64,000 nucleotides of DNA, from positions 204,823 through 268,822 of the forward strand of contig VXAA01001428.1 in the NCBI GenBank assembly GCA_013399115.1. The letters are read 5' to 3'. This document shows positions 1-9,099 of the stretch, piece by piece. The notes beneath the pieces were generated by a model. The model did not search any database. It saw only the letters and a program-made list of their open reading frames with translations, and was not told the DNA's origin. Made by a program: the position numbers and the translations under genes. This DNA is from Anseranas semipalmata. Lineage: Eukaryota > Chordata > Aves > Anseriformes > Anseranatidae. How positions within the stretch are numbered: position 1 is the stretch's first letter; each line of letters starts with the position of its first letter.

Positions 1-3000
1 GAGGTAGGTAAAGATACTGATCTTAAATACTTGAAAACTTCAACAAAACTTCAGTTTTCAAGTTGAGCAAAGTAGCTACAATGGTCACGAAGAAGAGATA
101 GGTAGATTAGCTGCAATCTGCAATTTGACATGACAAGTGTCTACCTCAAAACTTACATTATCGGTGGGTAAAGAGGTTGATTTTATTTTTGGATCAGAGC
201 AACTCCAGTGGAAATCCATTCAGCAAGTCCATATTGTGAAATGTGTCTTACCTTGTGCAATGTTTCAGATTCTTACACACTATGATAATTAGAAGGCCAA
301 CAATTTAACCTGGGAATATAAACTATCACTATAAATAATCCACACCTCCCTGTGCTAGGTGCTATACGAAGAAAGGACAGAAGAGCATACAAGCCAAGTA
401 AAATACTAGGTATGAGAGACATTTTATCTTTTCAAACACAAAATCAGAGACATGACTTGTAGATTTGATAACTTTCAAAATTCTTTGCCTTTACCACTGC
501 TTTGTTACAAGAATTTGCAGCCTTTGCAGTAAGTAATTCATTTTTGACATTACATTTTTTTTTCCATAATGACAAATAATACAGTTGATTTAAATATTTA
601 GATTCCCCAGATCAAATATTGGCCAGGTAGGTGCAGTTCAGTATCAAGCACTTTGAAATAGGAGGTTCTTTGGGATAAAATTTGTGCTTTGCCTTGGCAT
701 CAAAGATTGTGGAAACGTTTTACCTTAGCATCACCACTGAGTACCCTAACGCCCCTTCCCATCATTCTTTAGAGCATGTGTTATACTGTTTAATGGTCAT
801 CCAAAACTTCATAGCTAGCTTTATTTGAATGATGCCGTGTGCATGCTGGTTTAATACAACCTTCATCTATCCTTTGTGGGAAAGGACAGTATGAAAATGA
901 AAAAGCTCATCTCTTTAGGAATACTGTAGCCATCAACAGAAAAGGAAAATACTTTATACAAAAACTGAAAATTTATGGATTTTTAAAATCTCATTTAAGA
1001 AGTTACATATTTCACTTACTGCTGTTGCTCAATGAAAAAAAAAAAAAAAAATCTTGATTCTTGTAGAAAAGACTTGCCTGTAAATGAAATAGTTGAGAAG
1101 AAAGACTTGTGTGCCTATGAATTATAGTTCCAGACTGCTTGTACTCTGCCTTAAAGCTGTGTATTCTTTCTCTGTACTTGTGCAATGCATTTATATTGGA
1201 AGGCCCTCTTAAAACTGGGTGATCTATTGGTTTAGGGAGCTAAAGATTAATTCCAGATGTGGTCATGCTCTTGTAGCCCTTCAAAAAGTAACTACTGCAC
1301 CATCTGTTTTGTAATAGACAATGTCAAAGAGTGCCAAGGGGGTTGTTAAAGACATTGGTCAAATGGCCACATATACCTCACACACAGGAATTCTAGAGGT
1401 CATAGTGCCTCAGACAGATTCATATTTTCACTTTTTTCCTTCCATTCTTCCACCACGGAAACTCAAGGAACAGCTCTCTTTCCTTCCCAAATAGGAAGGA
1501 AATGCTTTCCAGGTTAATACCAGTGTTGATGTGTTTGAAGCCAAATTCAGACCTAAATTCAGCAGAATGACTGGAATTCATGGTGACATATCTCCTATAC
1601 CTATCCCTCTCTGGGATCCTAGCAGGCTATTCCAAACAGCTTTGTTTTGTTTTGTTTTAAATGAACTCAGTAGCAGGAGGTTAATGATCAACTGACTTTA
1701 AATCTGGCTGGGGGCCCAAGACAAATGAAGGGTGCAACAGGTAATGAAGGGTTATTCCAGATCATGATCATTTTTATTTTCCCTGGTTATTTCAGGAAGC
1801 ACAAAGTAAAGTGATCGTGTCCATTCTTCTAAATACAGTGTTATGCATCAATATCTACATCTCTGGTATATACCACAGATGCACTCAGGTGTAGCGCCAA
1901 CATAGCTAAATTCATCACAACTGTAAAACAGGAATAAGAGAAATTCTCTCAAGACTTCTTAAGTATAAATCTGAACTTCAAAGCAGTAACTCATGATTTA
2001 TACAAACAGTCCTGAAAGAAAGTCTAAAATGAAAATACAATGAAACAGAAAGTCTAGTAGAAGTTAGACAATCACTATCTTGTGCAGTCCTAAAGTGCCA
2101 TTTTTTTCTGCAGTGACACTAAGTAAATCATTGGTAAAAAGAAATTAATAAGATTAATAATAAGTCAACATTTCATTCCTCTTTGGTTTTCCTAGTGCAT
2201 CCAGTCATGTTTTGTAACAATTCTTGTAGTAAGTTATTATGAAAACAGCTTAGGACTAGCAGACTGGTGTACCTACTTAAGTTTCATTGAGTCTGCTGTG
2301 GTTCTCTCCATTCAACAGCGCAATGTAAAATCAGTGTCTTAGACTGTAAGCCTAGTGCCTGGGTATAGTTAAGCTAGATCTTCAAGTTCAAAGTATGCTG
2401 CTGGCAGGTAAGAAATAAATTAATAGGAATAGCAGCTCCCCAGCATTTGCCTCTCCTTGATATTGTTAGAACTAAATTTCTTTTAAGCCACTTTCTGTTG
2501 CAGTGGCATAAGGGAATTCTGTACAGGAACATTTGAGCTTTTTCAATATTAAACTATTAAAGTAAAGGTTGGAAAGCAGAATGGGAAATGTCTGCTTTGG
2601 AGAGCTTCACAACAGCTTTTAAAATAGAAGACACCCCAAAGAAATATCATCTAAGATGCTAATGTACATATAGATGTGGGAGGATGCAAAGACCATGCCT
2701 TAGAACAAGATTTACTTTAAAATATCAGACTCAATAAACAACTCTTAGAATTAACCATTACATACTGCAGCTACTCACAATTACAGTCCCAACCAAATAC
2801 TGCAAGAAGAAAATGGTGCCTGAAAGAGGGATCCAAAACAGACAATATGTTAAGGGAACAATCATGTGAATATAGACTACAGGAATCATAGAGAAGAGAT
2901 GGGTTTGAAATCCCAGTCTCTGCAGAGCTAATGTGCCCCCTCCAGACCAGTAGACATATTTCTAATTTCATTTTACGTAGGTACTTGTAGTCACCCAAAC

Positions 3001-4600
3001 CAAAACACAAAACAAGCCAAGCTAAAAAATAGCAATCGCAATAAAATTCACTCTTGCAAACAAGAAACTCTGCTTCTGAGTCTGATATTCTTGGAAGAAA
3101 AGACCTCCACAATTAAGAAGTATTTAGGGACAGTTTTTGTTGGATATTAATAATACACCTCAGCTTAATTTCTGTTCTTGTTTCTTAAGAACCGTTACCC
3201 TCTTTCATCCGTTCTAGAACACGGTTAATAGATTCTAAGAGTCACATATCCTGCTCTATTCCTGTACTGCATTGGCCCAAATTATGCTTTTAACCGAGTC
3301 ATACATCCTTTCAAACATGCTCAAGAAGTGGCTTAGGTGAGTCATTAGCTGCAGCTCAAAACAAAGAAAATCCAGAAACTTGCTGCCTGTAACTGCTCCC
3401 TACTTATTCCATAGCGGACCTCACTCTAAATCTAACCCCAAATCTAGGGATAAATCTTTCAGAGCCTACAGTTTTGTAAGCTGAGAGGCTAATTCGCTGC
3501 AGCTGAGCCCAGCTACTCACCCGCTTGACTCTGAGTATATGACACCTGTGGCACATCTTTTGCACTGGAAAAATGTGCCAGCAACTTACTTGCTAGTGGC
3601 TAGGTCATACGAACCTTGTCAAAGTGATCTATTTCATTTAAGATGTATAGATCCAAAATTACACAGCCCAGAGAAAAAAGAAAGCAACTATTTTATTCAC
3701 TTGACACATGCCCTCTTGAGCAGAGAGTTCGATTTGTAACAGTAGTTAATCATTCACAAACAAAATAATACAGTTTTAAAAAATAACTCATTGGTTCCTC
3801 ACAGCAGAGGATTAAGAAATGGTGTACAAAATGCATATTCCATGAAAGTAATTGTATTTCTGTTGCACATTTTTTTGGAAAACTTTAACTTCGCACAGTA
3901 GAAAACTGCTACTGTCCTTGTCTTTGTACCCCAGAGGCAAGAATTATACATAGAAAGGTCTGTTTCCATTCTCAGTGATCTTTTGAAATGATGGGATAGC
4001 AGTTCTTATTTTGAGTTTTTTTTTTTTTTTTTTTTTGTTTTTTTGCTGCCAGTGCTGCATCCAGATAGGATGCTACTACCTGCCCACACCACAAATGCCC
4101 GACTGCAAGCTCCACGTCGCTAACGATTACAGATTTCCCCATTTGGCACGATGGAAGGAGTTGCTGTTTGACTGCCGTGAGGTTACGAGTGTTGCCTCGT
4201 AAATGGCACAGAAATAACCCTGGCCACACATGACAGCGGGGCTTGGGGGTATAGCTGTGCTGGCCAAACCGTGGCAAGGTCTCCCTGGCCCATGCCCCAC
4301 ACAGCCGTCCCCTGTCCCCTAACTGCACACCACCAGCTTGCATTCCTGCACCCACTGTTTTCCCACATCAGCAATTGCTGAAGGCCTGCTGTTGTCCGTA
4401 CGGAGACAGGTGATGTCGTACCAAAGCAGTCTCTGTACTCTGGAGAGGTTGTATCAACATTTTAATGGATTTTTGGCTTTCATATGTTACGTATGACACA
4501 TATGTGCAGTGTATGCATAATGTGTGCCGTGCTGTGGATGCATAACGTCTGCAGCCACTTGCAGACAATCCCCATGCACTGCAGGGACTGAACCTATCCG
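1..4600. other. Intergenic region, no gene recognised
   Basis: I see no exon with a recognisable protein, no RNA gene and no clear transposon here. The stretch is AT-rich with A/T homopolymers (for example A runs near 1034-1050 and a T run near 4017-4036). The short open frames match no family I know and show no splice-site context. In human the next gene beyond MOCS2 on this side is FST, but no FST exon was seen. Confidence 0.6.
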
Positions 4601-4795
4601 AAAATCTGCCTTTTAAGGGGCTGTCGCCAAAATTACAGGCCGCGCACAGGATGCAGAGCCGTCAGCACGGCCTCTCGCCCCGCGCACCCCCACCATCCTC
4701 CGGAGCCCTTGAGGGCCGTCTCCCGCCTCCGTTACCGACCCCTGCTTAGCGCTGGGTTTCACCGTGGNNNGTCGCACTCCAGGCGCAGGCCGCAA

Positions 4796-4803
4796 GGGGC
4801 GGG
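4796..4803 (+). promoter_or_regulatory. GC box (Sp1-type)
   Basis: Sequence GGGGCGGG inside the CpG island, about 75 nt upstream of the MOCS2A start codon. Motif match only. Confidence 0.45.
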
Positions 4804-4827
4804 CCGGGCCCGGCGCCGCTCGCCCAA

Positions 4828-4837
4828 GCGCAGGCGC
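4828..4837 (+). promoter_or_regulatory. NRF-1-like site
   Basis: GCGCAGGCGC fits the NRF-1 consensus (YGCGCANGCGC core). It lies 42 nt upstream of the MOCS2A ATG. A mitochondrial/housekeeping regulator would suit a cofactor-synthesis gene, but only the motif is seen. Confidence 0.45.
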
Positions 4838-4878
4838 CGCCGGGAGGCCGAGTGTCCCAGGCCGGGGACGGCGGCTCC

Positions 4879-4890
4879 ATGCGCTGCCAG
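4879..4890 (+). CDS. MOCS2: MOCS2A coding exon 1
   Basis: Only four codons (M-R-C-Q) precede donor GTGAGT at 4891. Phase 0. The Cys-Gln pair corresponds to the end of the human first exon peptide. Confidence 0.85.
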
Positions 4891-7839
4891 GTGAGTGCCG
4901 CTGCCCCCGGCCCGGCGTGAGGAGCGGGCCCCGGCTAGAAGCGAGGCGGGTAGCCAGGGCTCCCTCGGCCCCCCAGCCCAGCAGAAGCGCCGGGCGGACG
5001 CCGCCTGTGGGGCCTGGGCGGCTGGAGGAGGAGGCACGGGTCCGCGCTCGGTTACAAAAACACCCCCCACACCACTGTCGCCCCCAGGTCACGGTGCTGT
5101 ATTTTGCCAGGAGCGCTGAGCTGGCAGGGCTGCGCTCCGAGAGTGTTTCTGTGCCGCAGCGGATCACCTCCCTGCAGCTTTGGGAAGAAATTGTTAAGAT
5201 TCATCCAAGGTATTTGGGTCGCTGCTGAGGTGCATACAGTGTAACGTCTGTGAGGTGTTTCATTCTATCTTTTCTATCTATTTTTTTTTTCTTTAAGAAG
5301 TAGAAATTCAGCGTTCAGGATTGAGCTGGAACATGTATCAGTATTTTGGTATCCTAACAGCAGTGAACTTTCCTTCTTCTAACCTTCAGTGAGCATTTTG
5401 TATGTTTGCCAGTTACAAAGAGTATGGCTTTACACATACACTAAGAAAGGCTAGGTCCAATAAATGTACCTAAAAGCTGTGCATCGGGGTGGTTTAAGAC
5501 ATCTGTCCTGTGCTCCAGGAGGACCACTGTGAAGTAATTCTGTTGTGCATAAAGACAGAATGCCTAGCCTGTGGTAGTGTCTGTGGAGAAAATCAGGTGT
5601 CCCAGGAAGGGATCCAGCCCAGCCAGGTCAATAAGTAAGAAATTTATGATAATGAGCGGGTGTTTTTGGTTATTTATCTTTAACTGTACTCTTTGGTTAC
5701 TTATCTTTAACTATACTCTTAGCTGTTAATCAGAGTTTATGGCAGGCACTCTCTGGAAGGCAGGTGAAGAGGGGAACTGAAGACCTGGTGCAGGCTTCCA
5801 GCCACCCAACCCTTAGAGAAGAAATGCTGTCAGCCTCACTCACACTTTCAGCCTCCTCTGCTTTGGAAAAAGAAAAAGTACTGTTGATTACATTTCATAG
5901 GGAGTCTGGTCTTATGCTTCTTGGGGGCGGCAGCAGAAGTGCCATCTCAGGTTAAGGCTGAGGGAATGTGCTCAGTCCTGCCAGGAATAAATCTGATGCA
6001 CAAAGGTGCAACATCATTTAAAAAAAAAAAAAAAAGTAAAGAAAGAAAAAAGAAAAGGTATAACAGAGGTTAAGGTCCTCAGGATTTCCTGCTGAATGCA
6101 CCAGAGTTTCCATAACTTTGGACCTAGGTTCCGAAGTCTTCTTTAGGCACTGTGAATCTTTATTAGATCTCAAGGGCTATGCAAAAAAATTAACTTTTTA
6201 GCAATGGCAGCTGTTTCCAAAGGAGAAGCTCTAACCAAACATTAGAGCAAGGGCTTTTTTTTTTTTTTTTTACACAGAATGAGACCAAGTATGTTTTGGA
6301 GGAGGACACAGTAATGGGTATATTTTACTTTGCAGCCTATTACTCTAATTAGTTTCAGAAGCAGCAGCACCTTTGGTCAGTTTGCAAAAATTTGTCAACT
6401 TCACCGTGTTGTGAAAGATGACTTGGAGCCATACATTTTGCATGTGCAGTTACTTCACAGTGGCCTTCTTAGAAAATGCTTCTGTTCTTAGCTTTTCTGG
6501 AAAAACTCAAGATAATTGTAGGGCACTGACCACAGACATTGCTAACGGATATTCAAACTGCAGCTTGAGCATGCTTGACAATGCTCTTCTGTTCTACCCA
6601 TTTTCCCCAATGAATTAACTTGCAAATGACATTAATTAGAAACCATCCTTTTAATGGGCACTTCAGTTCCGCAGTTCTGCTCAGTTCTTCAGTGACTTGC
6701 TTTGCTTTCGTACAGTCTCTCCCTTCAGTCTGTCTTCTGAGTCAGTGCTACTGTGTTTTGCTCAACCCGTGCCTTGCCTACTTTTGTCTATCTGGCTGGT
6801 AGGAAATAAGTTGATTTTTACATGTACCCTGTTGGCATGCATGCTTGTTTCTAGGCAATACAGCTCTTTGCTGTCTGCGCCAGATTCTGTAATCTCAAAC
6901 AATATAGTTATTACACCTGCATCTGCTAAAGTAAAATGTTGGCATACTTTTCTGGTGTCTTACTGGTGTTGTCCTCATACTCACTGTGTGATTGCACTTA
7001 GTTGTGAAAGCAGGCCCCTGCCTCATGGTATCCAGAACTGTGGACTCTCACACCAACATCTTACTGATGTGAAAGCCAAAAAATATACAGAAGATCTGCC
7101 AGAAAACACACCCTATCTGCCCTCTTAGCAATGTTGTCCCCCCCTTAACAACAGCAAATTTCAGACCTGTAAGTACAAAAGACCAAAAGCATCATAAATT
7201 GTGAGGTTACACAAGAGCAACACTTCGACGACTGAATCTTCAGGAGATCTCAAGAACGTGATCCCTTAATGCTCCTCGCTGTTTAAGAAAATTGATGTGT
7301 AGTCCAGCCACACTGAATGGGGGGAACGTTTCCTTCTAATCCCAAATCAGATAGTTTGTATGCTCTTGAGTTACCTATTTATTTGTTAGAAGCTTCTAAA
7401 GTGGGTCTGGTTGAAATTGGTCAGTTTTGATGTAGCTTATAAAAGCTAATGACAAACCCAATTCCTCAGTTCTGAAAATGGTACTTAATTGGTTCCTTCT
7501 TATCTGCAACAAAAAAATCCAAGAGTAGGAGATGGGTGTTTATGGTGTATGGTATTTTTAAAAGTGTATTGGAAGCAGAGTTGCTTAAGTCTTAGCAGTA
7601 TTTACTTGAGCTGCCCTAGACTGTACACCAATTTGTTGTTTAATGAAATCTCATTATTAAATTCAAACACTCTATTTAGAAACCTATTTGTGCTCCTGCC
7701 AATCCCCTTCAGGCTTGCTGTCATCCGGGATCAAGTGGTTTTTGCTGTTCAGCAGGAGTACGTGCTTCTTGGAGATCAGCTCCTGGTCCTGCAGACAGGA
7801 GACGAGGTTGCCATCATCCCACCAATTAGTGGAGGCTGA
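4879..7839 (+). CDS. MOCS2: MOCS2A, molybdopterin synthase sulfur carrier subunit (spliced, exons 1-3)
   Basis: Spliced CDS join(4879..4890, 5088..5209, 7713..7839), 86 aa against 88 in human. It is a MoaD-like ubiquitin-fold protein of the cytosol. Its C-terminal glycine is adenylated and thiocarboxylated by MOCS3, then donates sulfur to precursor Z within the MOCS2A-MOCS2B heterotetramer. Visible landmarks are the N-terminal VTVLYFARSAEL strand, the central LQLWEEI helix, the QEYVLLGDQLLVLQTGDEV segment and the C-terminal PPISGG with the required Gly-Gly directly before TGA at 7837-7839. Introns are GT-AG, with phase 0 then phase 2. The ATG at 4879 has a poor Kozak context (T at -3, C at +4). 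It is chosen because the following Cys-Gln matches the human N terminus and exon 1 ends at a good donor (CAG|GTGAGT). MOCS2B follows on the same transcript. Confidence 0.95.
5088..5209 (+). CDS. MOCS2: MOCS2A coding exon 2
   Basis: Acceptor CCCCCAG at 5081-5087 and donor GTATTT at 5210. It encodes VTVLYFARSAEL through EIVKIHP, the first half of the MoaD-like fold. The intron before it is only 197 nt and lies within the CpG island. The exon ends 2 nt into an Arg codon. Confidence 0.95.
5210..7712 (+). other. MOCS2 intron 2
   Basis: GT-AG intron. It contains a 27-bp tandem dimer (5665-5718), an A run near 6021-6035 and a T run near 6255-6271. No other exon was recognised. Confidence 0.8.
5665..5718. 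repeat. 27-bp tandem duplication
   Basis: Two adjacent 27-bp units (5665-5691 and 5692-5718), each beginning TTTGGTTA and ending ACTC, differ at two positions. It is intronic, and no function is evident. Confidence 0.85.
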
Positions 7840-7859
7840 ATCTGTGCAAGTTCTGTTAG
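7713..7859 (+). CDS. MOCS2: MOCS2 exon 3: MOCS2A C terminus and possible overlapping MOCS2B frame
   Basis: Acceptor CCCCTTCAG at 7704-7712 and donor GTAGGT at 7860. MOCS2A is read to TGA at 7837-7839. In the +1 frame the same exon encodes a peptide (FLEISSWSC...QETRLPSSHQLVE) clearly similar to the N terminus of human MOCS2B, which in human starts with an overlapping ATG. Here the equivalent codon is ACG (7760-7762), because the MOCS2A Tyr codon is TAC rather than TAT. The canonical overlapping start is therefore absent. Confidence 0.9.
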
Positions 7860-8963
7860 GTAGGTATAACTTCTTACTTAGGAGGATGTCCTGTGGAATA
7901 TCATCCTATGCTAAAATATCTCAAGGATTCTGTACAATCTTCCTATATCTTTTTATTTAGGTCCAGAGATATGATGTGCAATTCTCCCCATCTACCTCTG
8001 GTATTCTTTGGAGAGAGCATAACTTGTGTTTCCTGCTGGAGAGAATCATTGTGCTGACCAGAAACTATAAGGTGCTGCATGAGTAAACGATTAACACACA
8101 TGCAGTAAATGGAATAAAATTGCCAGTGAGGTCAGACATTGTTCTGTTTTTGTTTCTTAGGTCTTGTTATGCTTTAGTAGTTGTTTCTGGCTGTCAGTAG
8201 ATATCCAGCTTGCCTAAGTAAGATAATAATGAAAAATGTCCTACCACTTTTTAATGGAAAAGGTGATAAAGAAAAAAAATTGCTGATTAAAAAAAAAAAC
8301 ACTTTTTTTTGTTGCTGTCAAAGGATCAGGTATCCTTAGAATATCTTCATTTCTTTGCATGCTTTCAAGTGCCAGTCTGTATATTTACTGCAGCTTGTTC
8401 CATTGCTGCTGCTCAGCCTGCTTGTCCTCCTCATTCTTAAGCAAACTGATAACTGGTTTCTACACAGAGCATTCAGGAGTGTCTCCAGTGTCACTGAAAC
8501 AAGCTGATAGGATGAAGACCTGAATGTCCCGGAGAGCATATTAAACTTTGGATTAGAATCCAGCAATCCTCTGTGTTTATCAAAATCTCTGGTTTAAACT
8601 GTGTTTGATTTCAGGATAAGACAGGGGGAAGGGGCTGACAATCTTACAACAGATTTGCTGGCACAGTAGATTGTACTGTTAAGCCGGGGCCTTGAACTAG
8701 TTCTTGTTTCGTCCTAGTGGACCAGACTTTCCTACAGGGAAGGAGCCCATATGCATTAGAAAGAGGCCATCCTGTGGTATTTGCACTTAATATTCTCTCA
8801 GCAAGTCTGCTGAGAAGTGAATTTGCCATGGAGACTGGTCTCTTGGGGTGAGTAACTAGATGGTGCATGTTTTCTGAATAAATTGGGGCATCAGTACTGG
8901 ATAAAAGGCATTTGGCAAATACTATTATTGCCAAAAACAACATAAGAATCTGTTTGGTTTCAG
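7860..8963 (+). other. MOCS2 intron 3
   Basis: Intron separating the two cistrons. Its 3' end offers three closely spaced AG dinucleotides (8962-8963, 8971-8972, 8975-8976). The first, preceded by TTTGGTTTC, is the best acceptor. No other gene was seen. Confidence 0.75.
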
Positions 8964-8978
8964 CTCTTCTAGTGAGCC

Positions 8979-9099
8979 ATGGATGAAAGCGAAGAAGTGC
9001 CAGAAGATTTTATCAAGCTCAAGTCTGAAAAGCTGTCTGTAGATGAAGTGTCAGAGCTGGTCATTTCACCAAACTGTGGGGCAGTGTCTCTGTTCATTG
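8979..9099 (+). CDS. MOCS2: MOCS2B coding exon 4
   Basis: It starts at the GCCATGG context, encodes [11 protein letters not shown] through AVSLFIG, and ends at donor GTGAGT (9100). In-frame TAG and TGA stand immediately upstream in the exon (8970-8975) if the first acceptor is used, so translation must begin at this ATG on that isoform. Confidence 0.93.

Larger units (their letters stand above)
4610..5110 (+). promoter_or_regulatory. MOCS2: CpG-rich promoter region of MOCS2
   Basis: Base composition changes abruptly to GC- and CpG-rich around the first MOCS2 exon. A GC box (GGGGCGGG, 4796-4803) and an NRF-1-like palindrome (GCGCAGGCGC, 4828-4837) lie 40-80 nt upstream of the MOCS2A ATG. There is no evident TATA box, which is typical of a housekeeping CpG-island promoter with dispersed start sites. 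The transcription start cannot be fixed from sequence alone. Three unknown bases (4768-4770) interrupt the island. Confidence 0.7.

Noticed and set aside
839..1057. Small + strand frame ending in a lysine run
   Set aside because: The lysines come from a poly(A) tract; no homology or gene context.
4613..5167. Long - strand open frame (184 codons) across the CpG island
   Set aside because: It lies opposite MOCS2 exons 1-2, is interrupted by unknown bases, and its composition (Ala, Arg, Pro, Gly) is what any open frame in GC-rich DNA gives.
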